Shown here in pieces: positions 23,337 through 32,723 of a stretch of DNA of 50,456 nucleotides (its first letter is position 1; every line of letters begins with the position of its first letter). Under the pieces are notes generated by a model. It worked only from the letters and a program-made list of their open reading frames with translations. It did no database searches and was not told where the DNA came from. The DNA lies in NCBI GenBank assembly GCA_003558105.1, contig PWMS01000088.1, forward strand, positions 1-50,456, in the 5' to 3' direction. Source of the stretch: Mollicutes bacterium. GTDB taxonomy: Bacteria > Bacillota_I > Bacilli_A > Izemoplasmatales > Izemoplasmataceae. The position numbers were made by a program, and so were the translations under genes.

Positions 23337-23876
23337 ATGTCTTGGTTTTTGAGTTTACCCCCGCTCATCCTTTACAGTGTCATCTTCATTGTGAAGATTA
23401 TTGAAGTAGGGATGTCAACGGTTAGAATCGTCTTGATTACCAAAGGGGAAAAAGTTAAAGGCTCGATTATTGGGTTTGCGGAAGTCCTAATCTGGGTGGC
23501 TTTAGCCGCAACCGTGTTGATTGATGTTACACAAGATCCGATGAAAGTCGTCGTTTATGCTTTAGCGTTTGCCTTTGGGAACTATTTTGGCAGTATCGTT
23601 GAGAGTAAAATGGCGATTGGCACGGTAAAAATTGAAGCCGTCATCAAAAAAGTCCACGGTAAACGCGTCTCGATCGCCTTGCGTGAGATGGGTTATGGTG
23701 TCACTGCGATTGATGCTTATGGGAAAGAAGACCGAAAAGAAATCCTTTATATGCATGTACCAAGGAAACAAATCCATACCGCGGTAAAACTCCTGCGCTC
23801 CTTTCAAAGCGATGCGATGATTACGATTAACGATATTCGTCCTATGTACGGTGGTTATGGTATTTTACGAAAATAA
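23337..23876 (+). CDS. UPF0316 / DUF2179 family membrane protein
   Basis: A 179-residue protein with about three N-terminal membrane segments (DUF5698 region, including STVRIVLITKG) followed by a cytoplasmic DUF2179 domain of about 75 residues with GYGVTAIDAYGKEDRKEILY and a late RPMYGGYG. DUF2179 domains occur at the end of many membrane proteins and are proposed ligand sensors; no activity is proven. It follows the amidohydrolase with no gap (TAA then ATG), so the two are coupled. A terminator follows. Confidence 0.85.
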   Translation: MSWFLSLPPLILYSVIFIVKIIEVGMSTVRIVLITKGEKVKGSIIGFAEVLIWVALAATVLIDVTQDPMKVVVYALAFAFGNYFGSIVESKMAIGTVKIEAVIKKVHGKRVSIALREMGYGVTAIDAYGKEDRKEILYMHVPRKQIHTAVKLLRSFQSDAMITINDIRPMYGGYGILRK

Positions 23877-23877
23877 G

Positions 23878-23906
23878 AAAGGTGCTTATCAAAAGCGCCT
23901 TTTTTC
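23878..23906 (+). terminator. Intrinsic terminator after the DUF2179 gene
   Basis: AAAGGTGCTT (23878-23887) pairs with AAGCGCCTTT (23893-23902) with one wobble pair, then TTTT. Confidence 0.75.
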
Positions 23907-23986
23907 ATTAAAACGCTATACGTTTAGGGCGATTTATGATATGATACTTTAATAGATAAATAGAATATAAGAAAAGAGGAAAAAAA

Positions 23987-26152
23987 ATGTCAGAAGCCAA
24001 AGTGTATACGATGGACTTCAACGGAAGAGAATTGCGCGTAGAAATTGGCGAAGTCGCCAAGCAAGCGACGCAAGCGGCCTTGGTTTACTATGGTGATACC
24101 TCAGTATTAACCGTCACACAAGCCGCCACTGAACCCTCAAGTATGGGTTTTTTCCCGATGATGGTCAACTACACAGAAAAACTTTATGCGGCTGGAAAGA
24201 TCCCGGGGGGATTTTTCAAACGTGAAGGGAAACCTTCAGAATTAGAAACATTGACGGCGCGTCTCATCGACCGTCCGCTCCGTCCTTTATTTCCTGATGG
24301 CTTTCAGTATGAAATTCAAGTCATCAATACGGTCATGAGTGGGAATACCGACCACTCACCACCGATGACGGCGATGCTTGGGTCTTCACTTACCTTAGCC
24401 TTGTCACCCATGCCTTTCAGCGGTCCGATTGCCGGTGTGCAAGTTGGGCGTGTAGAAGGCGAGTTCGTCTTAAACCCCAGTGAAGAGGATATGGAAATCT
24501 CCGATATCGATTTGATTGTCGCTGGGACTAAAGAAGCCATTAATATGGTTGAAGCTGGCGCCAAAGAGGTCGACGAAGAAACCATGTTAGACGCGATTGA
24601 ATTCGGCCATGGCTGGATTAAAAAACTATGCGAATTCCAAGAAGAAATCGTCAAAGAATTGGGACAAGAAAAAATCGACTATGAAATTGATGTCCTCGAT
24701 GAAGCGGCCGTGTCTTTTGTAAAAGAAACGTATGGTCAAAAGATTATCGATTCTGTGCAAGTTTATGACCGTGAAAAACGCGGTGAGGATATTCGTGAGA
24801 TTAAAAATGCGATTGAAGAAACCTTTGAAACCAAATACGCTGAGTTGGACGATAACGATTTCAAAACAAAATTAAAGAGTGCGAAAAAAACCGTGGATAA
24901 TTTGGTCTCAAGCGAAATCCGTCGCGGTATCGTTGAGGATCAAAAACGTCCCGATGGTCGCACCTTAAATGAAATTAGAGCTTTAAACAGTAAAATCGAT
25001 CTATTTGAACTAACCCACGGTTCAGCGATGTTTACCCGCGGACAAACCCAAGCGGTTTCCATTACAACCTTGGGCGCCTTAGGCGAACATCAAATCATCG
25101 ATGGTTTAGGTGAAACCGATAATAAACGCTTTATGTTACATTATAATTTCCCACCTTACAGCGTTGGTGAGGTAGGCCGTTATGGTCCACCAAAACGCCG
25201 TGAAATCGGTCATGGGGCTTTAGGCGAACGCGCCTTGGCGCAAGTCTTACCCGATGAAGAAGATTTCCCTTACACGATTCGAATCGTCAGTGAAATCCTA
25301 GAAAGCAACGGTTCAACCTCACAAGCCAGTATTTGTGCTGGTTGTATGAGCTTGATGGCGGCTGGTGTGCCAATCAAAGCACCCGTCGCAGGTATTGCGA
25401 TGGGACTCATTCATGATAATGGCACCAACCGTGTCTTATCGGATATCCAAGGTTTAGAAGATCATATCGGCGATATGGACTTTAAAGTGGCGGGCACGAA
25501 AGATGGTATCACCGCCCTTCAAATGGATATCAAAATTGAAGGTCTTTCCAACGATGTATTAAAAGAAGCCCTCGCAGAAGCGAAAAAAGGCCGCTTAACC
25601 ATCTTGGATAATATGCTTGCAACGATTGAAACCCCACGTAAGGAAGTCTCTAAACATGCACCAAAAGTGAAAATCATGTTGATTGATCCCAATAAAATCC
25701 GGGACGTTATCGGCCCAGGTGGTAAGCAAATCACCAAAATTGTCGAAGATAACGATGATGTTAAAATCGACATTGAACAAGATGGGCGTGTCACCATTAT
25801 GCATACAGAGATGGCCCCAATTGAACGCGCTTTAAAACAAATCGAAGATATCGTCCGCGTCGCAAAAGTTGGCGAAATCTACGATGGTAAAGTGGTCCGT
25901 ATTGAAAAATTTGGCGCCTTTATCGAACTATGGCCTGGCACCGATGGACTCTGTCATATTTCCAAAATGGCCCATGAGCGTGTTGGAAAAGTTGAAGATG
26001 TCTTAAAAATGGGTGAAATCGTCAAAGTCAAAGTCATCGGTATCGATGATCGTGGCCGTATCGATTTATCGAGAAAAGCCACCTTAGCCAAACCCCAACA
26101 AAACAAAACAAAATCATCTTCAGATAAATCGTCTACAGATAAAAAATCCTAG
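23987..26152 (+). CDS. pnp: Polyribonucleotide nucleotidyltransferase (PNPase)
   Basis: A 721-residue exoribonuclease that degrades RNA 3' to 5' with phosphate and is central to mRNA turnover. The order is RNase PH domain 1 (FFKREGKPSE, LIDRPLRPLFP), an all-helical linker, RNase PH domain 2 (the catalytic half, with RRGIVEDQKRPDGR, RREIGHGALGERAL and DIQGLEDHIGDMDFKVAGT), a KH domain with the VIGPGGKQI loop, and an S1 domain starting around GEIYDGKVVRIEKFGAF. The tail is lysine- and serine-rich. Length and motifs are fully normal. The ribosome site AGAGGA precedes the ATG. rnpB follows only a few bases after the stop. Confidence 0.97.
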   Translation: MSEAKVYTMDFNGRELRVEIGEVAKQATQAALVYYGDTSVLTVTQAATEPSSMGFFPMMVNYTEKLYAAGKIPGGFFKREGKPSELETLTARLIDRPLRPLFPDGFQYEIQVINTVMSGNTDHSPPMTAMLGSSLTLALSPMPFSGPIAGVQVGRVEGEFVLNPSEEDMEISDIDLIVAGTKEAINMVEAGAKEVDEETMLDAIEFGHGWIKKLCEFQEEIVKELGQEKIDYEIDVLDEAAVSFVKETYGQKIIDSVQVYDREKRGEDIREIKNAIEETFETKYAELDDNDFKTKLKSAKKTVDNLVSSEIRRGIVEDQKRPDGRTLNEIRALNSKIDLFELTHGSAMFTRGQTQAVSITTLGALGEHQIIDGLGETDNKRFMLHYNFPPYSVGEVGRYGPPKRREIGHGALGERALAQVLPDEEDFPYTIRIVSEILESNGSTSQASICAGCMSLMAAGVPIKAPVAGIAMGLIHDNGTNRVLSDIQGLEDHIGDMDFKVAGTKDGITALQMDIKIEGLSNDVLKEALAEAKKGRLTILDNMLATIETPRKEVSKHAPKVKIMLIDPNKIRDVIGPGGKQITKIVEDNDDVKIDIEQDGRVTIMHTEMAPIERALKQIEDIVRVAKVGEIYDGKVVRIEKFGAFIELWPGTDGLCHISKMAHERVGKVEDVLKMGEIVKVKVIGIDDRGRIDLSRKATLAKPQQNKTKSSSDKSSTDKKS

Positions 26153-26157
26153 TTTTT

Positions 26158-26507
26158 AACTTTAGCGTTTGGGCAACCGAGCCTAATGACCTTAGGTTAG
26201 GAAAGTCCATGCTGGCACATCCTGTGATGGATGTAGTGTTTGTGATGGCGGAAAACATAACGCCATGCACCTAAGGGTGACGGCTGGGTACGCGTCTTTC
26301 TAAGACGTTATGCCCTTTAAAAGTGCCACAGAGACGAGCTAAAGCGGCGACGCTTTAGGTGGAACGGGTAAACCCCACAAGCCAGCAACCCAAAATATGG
26401 TAGGGGCACGCTTAGAAGGGAATAAAACCGACTAAGCGGCGCGTTTGCGCAGATAAATGGTTGCCGCCCGAAAGGGTACAGAACATGGCTTATAAAACGC
26501 TAAAGTT
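26158..26507 (+). ncRNA. rnpB: RNase P RNA, bacterial type B
   Basis: The ends pair: AACTTTAGCG (26158-26167) with CGCTAAAGTT (26498-26507), forming P1. Internal landmarks in order are AGGAAAGTCCATGCTGG, TAGTGTT, GAAAGTGCCACAGAGACG, TGGAACGGGTAAACCCC, AACCCAAAATATGGTAGGGG, GGTTGCCGCC and GAACATGGCTTATA. The AAAGTGCCACAG element and the 5' landmark match the B. subtilis (type B) RNA rather than type A. It is the catalytic subunit that matures tRNA 5' ends. Length of about 350 bases is within the usual range for type B. Confidence 0.96.
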
Positions 26508-26510
26508 ACA

Positions 26511-26543
26511 AAGACGCTTTTTTCTAAAAGCGTCTTTTTTTTA
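26511..26543 (+). terminator. Intrinsic terminator of rnpB
   Basis: An 11-bp stem (26511-26521 with 26526-26536) with a TTCT loop and a run of T directly follows the RNase P RNA. Confidence 0.87.
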
Positions 26544-26617
26544 TAGTTTTTGCTATAGTTATAGGCAAAAAATGATTTTCTTGTTATACTAAAATCAAAC
26601 ATATAGGAGGCGCTGAT

Positions 26618-27463
26618 ATGACTTATAAAACCATCCTTAAAAAAGCCCTTGATTATGGCGTCAAAAATCTTAAAGACGATGTTGATATCGCCGCATTTTT
26701 TAACGACTTACCCATCCCTAAAGGCCATTTTTCAAGATTATTTTATACCGCTTATGGGATGACATTTTCTCACTATATTCGCAAGCTCAAACAAAGCCAT
26801 GCGGCAGATGATTACTTAAAAAAACATGACTTAAACGCCTTGAAAGCCTATGGATTCGAATCCTTGAAGGCTTTAAAAAACAGTTTTAATTTAGCCGATC
26901 AAGATGAACTTAACGACGCCTTTTTACAAGCGCAAAGACGCATGCCAAGAATGGTTTTACCCAAGCTTATGAAGCTGGAAAAACCCATCTTAAAAACGCT
27001 TGAAGCGAAAGATTTTGTCGGGGTTCCTTATCATGGTCATAATCCTAAGCAAGCGATTCAGAGAAATTGGGAAAGGCTTGAAGCAAGGATGCCGGAAGAA
27101 AAAACCAATTTTATCCAAGATACCACGTATGGTTTGATGGCCCCCATCCGCGATGAGGGATTCGACTTATTAAATCCTAAAACCGGCGTTTTTTCTTATA
27201 TGTGTGCCAAAGAAGTGATTGAATTCGGCCATTTACCAAAAGATTTTAAATACCGCATGTTGCCAAAAAGACGTTATGCTATCTTCGTGCATAAAGGTTC
27301 ACTTGAAACCTTGCGACATAGCTACTTTACAATCTATGCCAACGCGTTGATTGAAGAGGGTCTTACGTATGACGAGGATTACGTTTTTGAAGCTTACGGC
27401 CCCGATGCTGATTTAGACAAAGATAAAGCGCATATTAAAATTTATGTGCCCATCAAACCCTAA
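26618..27463 (+). CDS. AraC-like HTH protein with GyrI-type effector-binding domain
   Basis: A 281-residue protein. Residues about 1-100 look like a diverged AraC/XylS double helix-turn-helix (GHFSRLFYTAYGMTFSHYIRKLK matches the second helix pair; AYGFESLKALKNSF resembles the second motif). Residues about 125-281 form a GyrI/SoxS-effector-like domain, with FVGVPYHGHN as its first strand, YAIFVHKGSLETL in the middle, and a closing HIKIYVPIKP that matches the usual ending of this domain. Such proteins sense small hydrophobic compounds and control drug efflux or stress genes. The HTH part is reordered relative to standard AraC spacing, so DNA binding is not certain. It has its own TATACT-type -10 (26586-26591), AGGAGG and a terminator. 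Confidence 0.72.
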   Translation: MTYKTILKKALDYGVKNLKDDVDIAAFFNDLPIPKGHFSRLFYTAYGMTFSHYIRKLKQSHAADDYLKKHDLNALKAYGFESLKALKNSFNLADQDELNDAFLQAQRRMPRMVLPKLMKLEKPILKTLEAKDFVGVPYHGHNPKQAIQRNWERLEARMPEEKTNFIQDTTYGLMAPIRDEGFDLLNPKTGVFSYMCAKEVIEFGHLPKDFKYRMLPKRRYAIFVHKGSLETLRHSYFTIYANALIEEGLTYDEDYVFEAYGPDADLDKDKAHIKIYVPIKP

Positions 27464-27469
27464 CGCTTT

Positions 27470-27498
27470 AAAGTCCCCGTTTTCATGGGGACTTTATT
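27470..27498 (+). terminator. Intrinsic terminator after the AraC/GyrI-like gene
   Basis: AAAGTCCCC (27470-27478) pairs perfectly with GGGGACTTT (27487-27495), followed by a T-rich stretch. Confidence 0.82.
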
Positions 27499-27579
27499 TG
27501 TTTTTAGATATGATAATAAGATTGAAAAAACCCCGCAGATAGTGTAAAATAATTTAAGCATTCCCGGAAGGAAGATTAC

Positions 27580-29409
27580 ATGAAAACCATAGACCAAAAA
27601 GCCGCCCGAACCCGGCAAAAATCGATTCGAAATTTTTCGATCATCGCGCACATCGATCACGGAAAATCTACCTTAGCGGATAGGATCCTAGAAAAGACAA
27701 AATCTATCAACGCGCGCGAGATGAAAGCACAGCTTTTAGACTCCATGGATTTAGAGCGCGAACGTGGGATTACCATCAAGTTAAACGCCGTGCAAATCGA
27801 ATACGTACACAGCGACAATCAACCTTATATATTTCATCTCATCGACACGCCAGGGCATGTCGATTTTACCTATGAAGTTTCCCGTTCTTTAGCCGCGTGT
27901 GAAGGCGCCATTTTAGTGGTCGATGCGGCCCAAGGTATCGAAGCCCAAACCTTGGCCAATGTCTATTTGGCCATGGATAACGATTTGGAGATTTTACCCG
28001 TCATCAATAAAATCGATTTGCCCAACGCCAACATTGACAAAGTTAAGCAAGATATTGAAGATGTGATCGGTCTTGACCAAGATGAGATTGTTTTAATCAG
28101 CGCCAAAGATGGTCTTGGCATCGATGAAATTATCGATGCGATTATTCAGCGTTTCCCCGCTCCACAAGGCGAGGTTGATGCACCGCTTAAAGCGTTGATT
28201 TTTGATTCTATCTACGATCCTTATCGCGGGGTGATTCCCTCGATTAGAGTTATGGATGGAACCCTTCAAAAGGGCGATGTCATTAAGATGATGGCTACAG
28301 GTAAAACGTTTGAAGTCAGTGAAGTCGGTGTGACCACCCCAAAACAACAACCAAAAGCCTACCTTGCCCCTGGGGATGTCGGTTACGTGGTGGCTTCGAT
28401 TAAAACGGCCAAAGACGTCCGTGTTGGCGATACCATCACGAAAAAAAATCATCCAGCCCAAGCCGCTTTGCCTGGGTATCGCGCTTTAAACCCGATGGTA
28501 TATTGCGGTCTTTTCCCAATTGACTCAAGTCGCTATAATGATTTAAGAGAAGCGCTCGACCGTTTACAGTTAAATGACGCTTCGCTCATTTATGAACCGG
28601 AAAACTCCAAAGCTTTAGGGTTTGGTTTCCGGACCGGTTTTCTCGGCATGTTACATATGGAAATCGTCCAAGAGCGTTTAGAAAGAGAATTTAACTTAGA
28701 CCTTATCGCCACCGCGCCTTCGGTTATCTATCACGTGAGCTTGCCCGATGGGACGGTAAAGAAAATTGATAACCCCTCCGATATGCCTGAAAACCAAGAT
28801 ATCGAAACGATAGAAGAACCATTTGTCAAAGCAACGATTATGTGCCCCAAAGAATTTGTTGGAAACATCATGGAACTTTGTCAAGATAAGCGGGGTCAAT
28901 TTGTTGATATGACCTATTTGGGCGAACACCGTGTCCAACTCAATTACGATTTACCGCTTTTAGAGATTGTCTATGACTTTTTTGATAAATTAAAAAGCCA
29001 ATCTAAGGGCTATGCTTCTTTGGATTATGAAATCAAAGGGTATAAATCCTCAAACCTCGTCAAAATGGATATCTTAATTAACGGCGAAATTGTCGATGCC
29101 TTATCGATGATTGTGCATCGAGAATTTGCGTTTACCAGAGGTAAAGCCATCACTGAAAAACTTAAAGATATCATTCCTAGACATATGTTTGAAGTCCCCA
29201 TCCAAGCTTCTATCGGAAACCGCATCATCGCTAGAAGCACCATTAAAGCCCACCGTAAAAACGTCATATCCAAATGTTATGGCGGCGATATTTCCCGTAA
29301 GAAAAAACTGTTAGAAAAGCAAAAAGAAGGTAAAAAACGCATGAAAAATGTCGGCAATGTCGATGTGCCTCAAGAAGCATTTTTAAGCGTTTTATCCCTA
29401 GATGATTAA
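27580..29409 (+). CDS. lepA: Elongation factor 4 (LepA)
   Basis: A 609-residue ribosome-associated GTPase. G1 [10 protein letters not shown], the G2 region with RERGITIK, G3 DTPGHVDF and G4 NKID appear in order. The C-terminal half has the LepA-specific [13 protein letters not shown] and the unique C-terminal domain ending [17 protein letters not shown] and [10 protein letters not shown]. It back-translocates or remodels stalled ribosomes and helps 30S biogenesis. GGAAGGAAG precedes the ATG. In Firmicutes lepA is typically followed by hemW, as here. A terminator overlaps the stop codon, so hemW has its own start. Confidence 0.96.
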   Translation: MKTIDQKAARTRQKSIRNFSIIAHIDHGKSTLADRILEKTKSINAREMKAQLLDSMDLERERGITIKLNAVQIEYVHSDNQPYIFHLIDTPGHVDFTYEVSRSLAACEGAILVVDAAQGIEAQTLANVYLAMDNDLEILPVINKIDLPNANIDKVKQDIEDVIGLDQDEIVLISAKDGLGIDEIIDAIIQRFPAPQGEVDAPLKALIFDSIYDPYRGVIPSIRVMDGTLQKGDVIKMMATGKTFEVSEVGVTTPKQQPKAYLAPGDVGYVVASIKTAKDVRVGDTITKKNHPAQAALPGYRALNPMVYCGLFPIDSSRYNDLREALDRLQLNDASLIYEPENSKALGFGFRTGFLGMLHMEIVQERLEREFNLDLIATAPSVIYHVSLPDGTVKKIDNPSDMPENQDIETIEEPFVKATIMCPKEFVGNIMELCQDKRGQFVDMTYLGEHRVQLNYDLPLLEIVYDFFDKLKSQSKGYASLDYEIKGYKSSNLVKMDILINGEIVDALSMIVHREFAFTRGKAITEKLKDIIPRHMFEVPIQASIGNRIIARSTIKAHRKNVISKCYGGDISRKKKLLEKQKEGKKRMKNVGNVDVPQEAFLSVLSLDD

Positions 29410-29432
29410 CACGCTTAAAAGCGTGTTTTTCC
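29408..29432 (+). terminator. Intrinsic terminator after lepA
   Basis: AACACGCT (29408-29415) pairs with AGCGTGTT (29420-29427), then a T-run. The left arm overlaps the lepA stop. Confidence 0.78.
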
Positions 29433-29487
29433 TTAAGGCATTGCTTTTTAAACTGACCACTCAATATGGTATAATGAGGTGTTAAAG

Positions 29488-30591
29488 ATGGAAAGTCTTT
29501 ACATACACATCCCTTTTTGCACACAAATTTGTAGTTATTGCGATTTTCATCGTGAAATCGCGAATCCGCAGAAAAAAAAGGCTTATATTAACGCGCTTAA
29601 ACACGAATTATGGTACTTTAAACCAAGATTGAACAACCTCAAAACGATCTATATCGGCGGGGGCACACCAACGGCCTTATCGCCCGCAATGTTGGCGGAT
29701 TTTTTAGCCTTCTTAAACGAACATATAAACATGGCGCAAATTAAAGAATTCACCATCGAGGCCAATCCCAAAGACATCACCGAAACGATGGCAATCTTGT
29801 TTAAAAAATATCACATCAACCGTATTTCACTAGGGGCTCAAAGCTTTGATGATGCGTTATTAAAATTGTTAAGACGTAACCACGAAGCGAAGGATATTTT
29901 TCATGCTATCGATATGTTAAACCGCCACGAACTTCATAATATCTCTTTGGATATGATTTTTGCCTTACCGACGCAAACGATGAACATGCTGAAAAAAGAC
30001 CTCAAGACCTTGATGCATTTAAAGATTAAACACATATCGTATTAAAGTTTGATATTGGAACCAAAAACGAGACTTTATCACGCCGTTCAAAAAGGCCAAC
30101 AAAGACTGCCGGGTGAAGAAATTGAAGCGGCGATGTTTGAAGAAATCATCGAAAGTTTATCAAACGCTTCTTTTAAACAATATGAAATTTCTTCTTTCTC
30201 CAAGGCTTCTCCCTCCTTGCATAACACCTTAATTTGGCAAGATGGCGATTACCTTGGTATCGGTAGTGGGGCGCATTCTAAATATGATAACACGCGCTAT
30301 GGCAATTTGCCGCGCCTTAAAACCTATCTTGAAGTTATGACAGAAGCGCGCCTTCCCCCAAGAGAAAGCTACCCTTATGAAGATAAACGCGATTTTTTAT
30401 TGATGGGGATGCGCCTTTTAAAAGGCGTCAGTCTAAAAACGTATCAGACGCGTTATCATTGTGATTTTTTCACGGATTATCCGAACTTAAGACCGCTTTT
30501 AGACCAAGGTTTCTTGGTTTTAAAAAACGACCACCTAGCTTTAAGCCAAAAGGGCATGATGGTCGGCAACGAAATCTTTAAACTATTTTAG
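29488..30591 (+). pseudogene. hemW: Heme chaperone HemW (radical SAM, coproporphyrinogen-III-oxidase-like), interrupted by in-frame TAA
   Basis: Read through, this is a 367-residue HemW of normal length. The radical SAM iron-sulfur motif is CTQICSYC (residues 11-18) after YIHIPFC, followed by IYIGGGTPT, TIEANPKD, RISLGAQSFDD and, in the second half, GDYLGIGSGAHSK. Codon 186 is TAA (30043-30045) between HISY and SLILEP. The family almost always has tyrosine just before SL in this segment, so one base change from TAT or TAC explains the stop. Both halves are in one frame and show no other damage. The downstream half could restart at TTG 30049 but lacks a clear ribosome site. HemW handles heme delivery to membrane enzymes. 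The start ATG follows GAGGTG. Confidence 0.88.
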
Positions 30592-30600
30592 GTGAGTGCG

Positions 30601-31500
30601 ATGTTAAAACAGCTTTTAAAAGAATACGAATATGAATTAAAAGCTTCTTCACATCTGGGTAGACAGAGCAAAGTAGCTTATTTAAGCGACTTAAAACAGT
30701 ACCTTGCCTATTTGACACAAAAGGGCATCAACGATCCTAAAGCGATCGATAAAAGCATCGTGAAACAATATCTGATGGTTTTAAGAAAACATCATATCGC
30801 CGCTTCGAGTGTCTCAAGAAAACTCAGTGCGTTAAAAGGTTTTCACCAATTTTTACTCGATGACAAGCTGGTTGATGATAATATCATCTTGAAGATTCAC
30901 CGGCCGAAAACGCAAAAAAAATTACCCGAAACCTTAAGGATTGAAGAAATCGAAACCATTTTAAAAGCCGCCACCGGTGGTACGCCTTTACAACAACGTA
31001 ATCTTGCGATGCTGGAGTTGCTTTATGGCAGCGGCCTTAGAATCACTGAGTTACTCAGTTTAAAAACGGCTGATTTACATATCAATCAAGGGTTGATTAA
31101 TGTGACCGGCAAAGGCGAAAAAGAACGGATTGTACCGATTGGCTCTATAAGCGCACAAGCCCTTAAGTCGTATTTAGAGAATGGGTGGTTGAAGCTGAAA
31201 AAACAACCGACATCCTTCGTGTTTTTAAATAAACACGGCAACCCCCTCAGTCGCGTTGGTTTCTTCAAAATTTTGAAGAATTTGGCTTTAGAAGCCGGGA
31301 TTGAGAAAAACGTCTCCCCCCATACTCTAAGACACTCGTTTGCCTCTCACTTGCTTGAGCGCGGTGTCGATTTAAGATACGTGCAAGAGTTGCTCGGACA
31401 CCAAAGCATTGCCACGACTGAACTTTACACCCATATACACAAACAACAACTGATTGCGGTTTATGATCAATTTCACCCGCATGCTAAAAGGAGCGAATAA
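30601..31500 (+). CDS. xerD: Site-specific tyrosine recombinase XerD
   Basis: A 299-residue recombinase that resolves chromosome dimers. The N-terminal SAM-like core-binding domain covers about residues 5-85. The catalytic domain has the full set of residues: Arg in [12 protein letters not shown], Lys in [12 protein letters not shown], His-x-x-Arg in [15 protein letters not shown], His in LGHQS and the nucleophile Tyr in TELYTHI. It overlaps the end region of hemW and is followed one base later by deoB; xerD next to deoB is also the B. subtilis order, which favours XerD over XerC. ATG 30601 is chosen because AGGTGAG lies just upstream; a GTG three codons earlier is possible. Confidence 0.9.
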   Translation: MLKQLLKEYEYELKASSHLGRQSKVAYLSDLKQYLAYLTQKGINDPKAIDKSIVKQYLMVLRKHHIAASSVSRKLSALKGFHQFLLDDKLVDDNIILKIHRPKTQKKLPETLRIEEIETILKAATGGTPLQQRNLAMLELLYGSGLRITELLSLKTADLHINQGLINVTGKGEKERIVPIGSISAQALKSYLENGWLKLKKQPTSFVFLNKHGNPLSRVGFFKILKNLALEAGIEKNVSPHTLRHSFASHLLERGVDLRYVQELLGHQSIATTELYTHIHKQQLIAVYDQFHPHAKRSE

Positions 31501-31501
31501 T

Positions 31502-32677
31502 ATGTATAAACGCACATTTTTAATTGTTATTGATTCTGTTGGGGTTGGGGCCTTACCCGATGCCAAAGCGTTTGGTGATGAGGGCGCGAACACGATCGCC
31601 AATATCGCTAAAAGTGAAGGTGGTATTACGCTGCCCAATATGGAAAAACTAGGGTATGGAAATCTCACCGATATTCAAGGCATTAAACCGCTTAAAAATA
31701 CCCTTGGTTACTATACCAAGATGGGCGAAATCAGCAACGGTAAAGACACCATGACGGGTCATTGGGAATTGATGGGCTTAAAAGTAGAAGAGCCTTTCCA
31801 AACGTTTACAGAAACGGGCTTTCCAAAAGAACTGATTCAAAGCTTAGAGGCCAAAACCGGTCGCAAGGTTGTCGGCAATAAAGCGGCGAGTGGTACCGTC
31901 ATTTTAGATGAACTTGGCGAACATCAACTCAAAACCGGCGATTTAATCGTCTATACCTCAGCCGATAGCGTCTTACAAATTGCGGCGCATGAGGAAAAAA
32001 TAGGTCTTGATAATCTGTATGAAGCTTGTGAGATTGCCCGCGACTTAACGATGCAGGAAAAATACAAGGTAGGCCGCGTCATCGCCAGACCATTTCTTGG
32101 CCGTAAGATAGGCGAATTTGAAAGAACGCCAAACCGTAAAGACTACGCTTTAAAACCTTACGATAAAACCACGCTTAACCATCTTAAAGACAACCACTAC
32201 GATGTGATCGGCTTTGGTAAAATTAGCGATATTTACGATGGTGAGGGCATAACAAAAAGCATCAAACAAAAAGATAACGAGGAAGGCATGCAACATTATA
32301 TCGCGTATGCGCAAAAAAATTTCCACGGACTAGCTTATTTGAACTTGGTTGATTTTGATGCCAAATACGGTCACCGCCGTGATCCTAAAGGCTATAAAGA
32401 AGCCTTAGAAAGTTTTGATAAGCAACTCGGTGAACTGATGCCTTTTATCAAAGAAGACGATCTTTTAATCATTACCGCTGATCATGGTAATGATCCGACG
32501 CACCCCGGTACCGATCACACTAGAGAATATGTCCCACTTTTGGTTTATAATCCAAAACTTGAAGGTGGCGCATTACAACAAAGAAAAACGTTTGCGGATA
32601 TCGCCGCGACACTCGCAGAAAACTTTTCGGTACAAGCGCCAAGATGGGGCCAAAGCTTTTTAGGAAAATTGAAATAG
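31502..32677 (+). CDS. deoB: Phosphopentomutase
   Basis: A 391-residue alkaline-phosphatase-superfamily mutase that interconverts ribose (or deoxyribose) 1- and 5-phosphates in nucleoside salvage. [11 protein letters not shown] holds the first metal aspartate, [10 protein letters not shown] the phosphorylated threonine, and [18 protein letters not shown] the second metal cluster. ATG 31502 follows AAAAGGAG; the frame is open further upstream but that part lies inside xerD. It links with the nucleobase permeases earlier in the window in nucleoside use. A bidirectional terminator follows. Confidence 0.95.
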   Translation: MYKRTFLIVIDSVGVGALPDAKAFGDEGANTIANIAKSEGGITLPNMEKLGYGNLTDIQGIKPLKNTLGYYTKMGEISNGKDTMTGHWELMGLKVEEPFQTFTETGFPKELIQSLEAKTGRKVVGNKAASGTVILDELGEHQLKTGDLIVYTSADSVLQIAAHEEKIGLDNLYEACEIARDLTMQEKYKVGRVIARPFLGRKIGEFERTPNRKDYALKPYDKTTLNHLKDNHYDVIGFGKISDIYDGEGITKSIKQKDNEEGMQHYIAYAQKNFHGLAYLNLVDFDAKYGHRRDPKGYKEALESFDKQLGELMPFIKEDDLLIITADHGNDPTHPGTDHTREYVPLLVYNPKLEGGALQQRKTFADIAATLAENFSVQAPRWGQSFLGKLK

Positions 32678-32685
32678 CATAAGAA

Positions 32686-32723
32686 AAAACACTTTAAATC
32701 CTTCGTGGGCATTAAAGTGTTTT
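32686..32723. terminator. Bidirectional terminator between deoB and the coiled-coil operon
   Basis: A 12-bp stem (32686-32697 with 32712-32723) closes a 14-base loop, with A- and T-runs on either side. It lies between two convergent genes. Confidence 0.78.

Noticed and set aside
30601-31500. xerD as an integron or phage integrase marking a mobile element
   Set aside because: It lies next to deoB as in B. subtilis, has no attachment-site repeats or phage genes nearby, and keeps XerD length.
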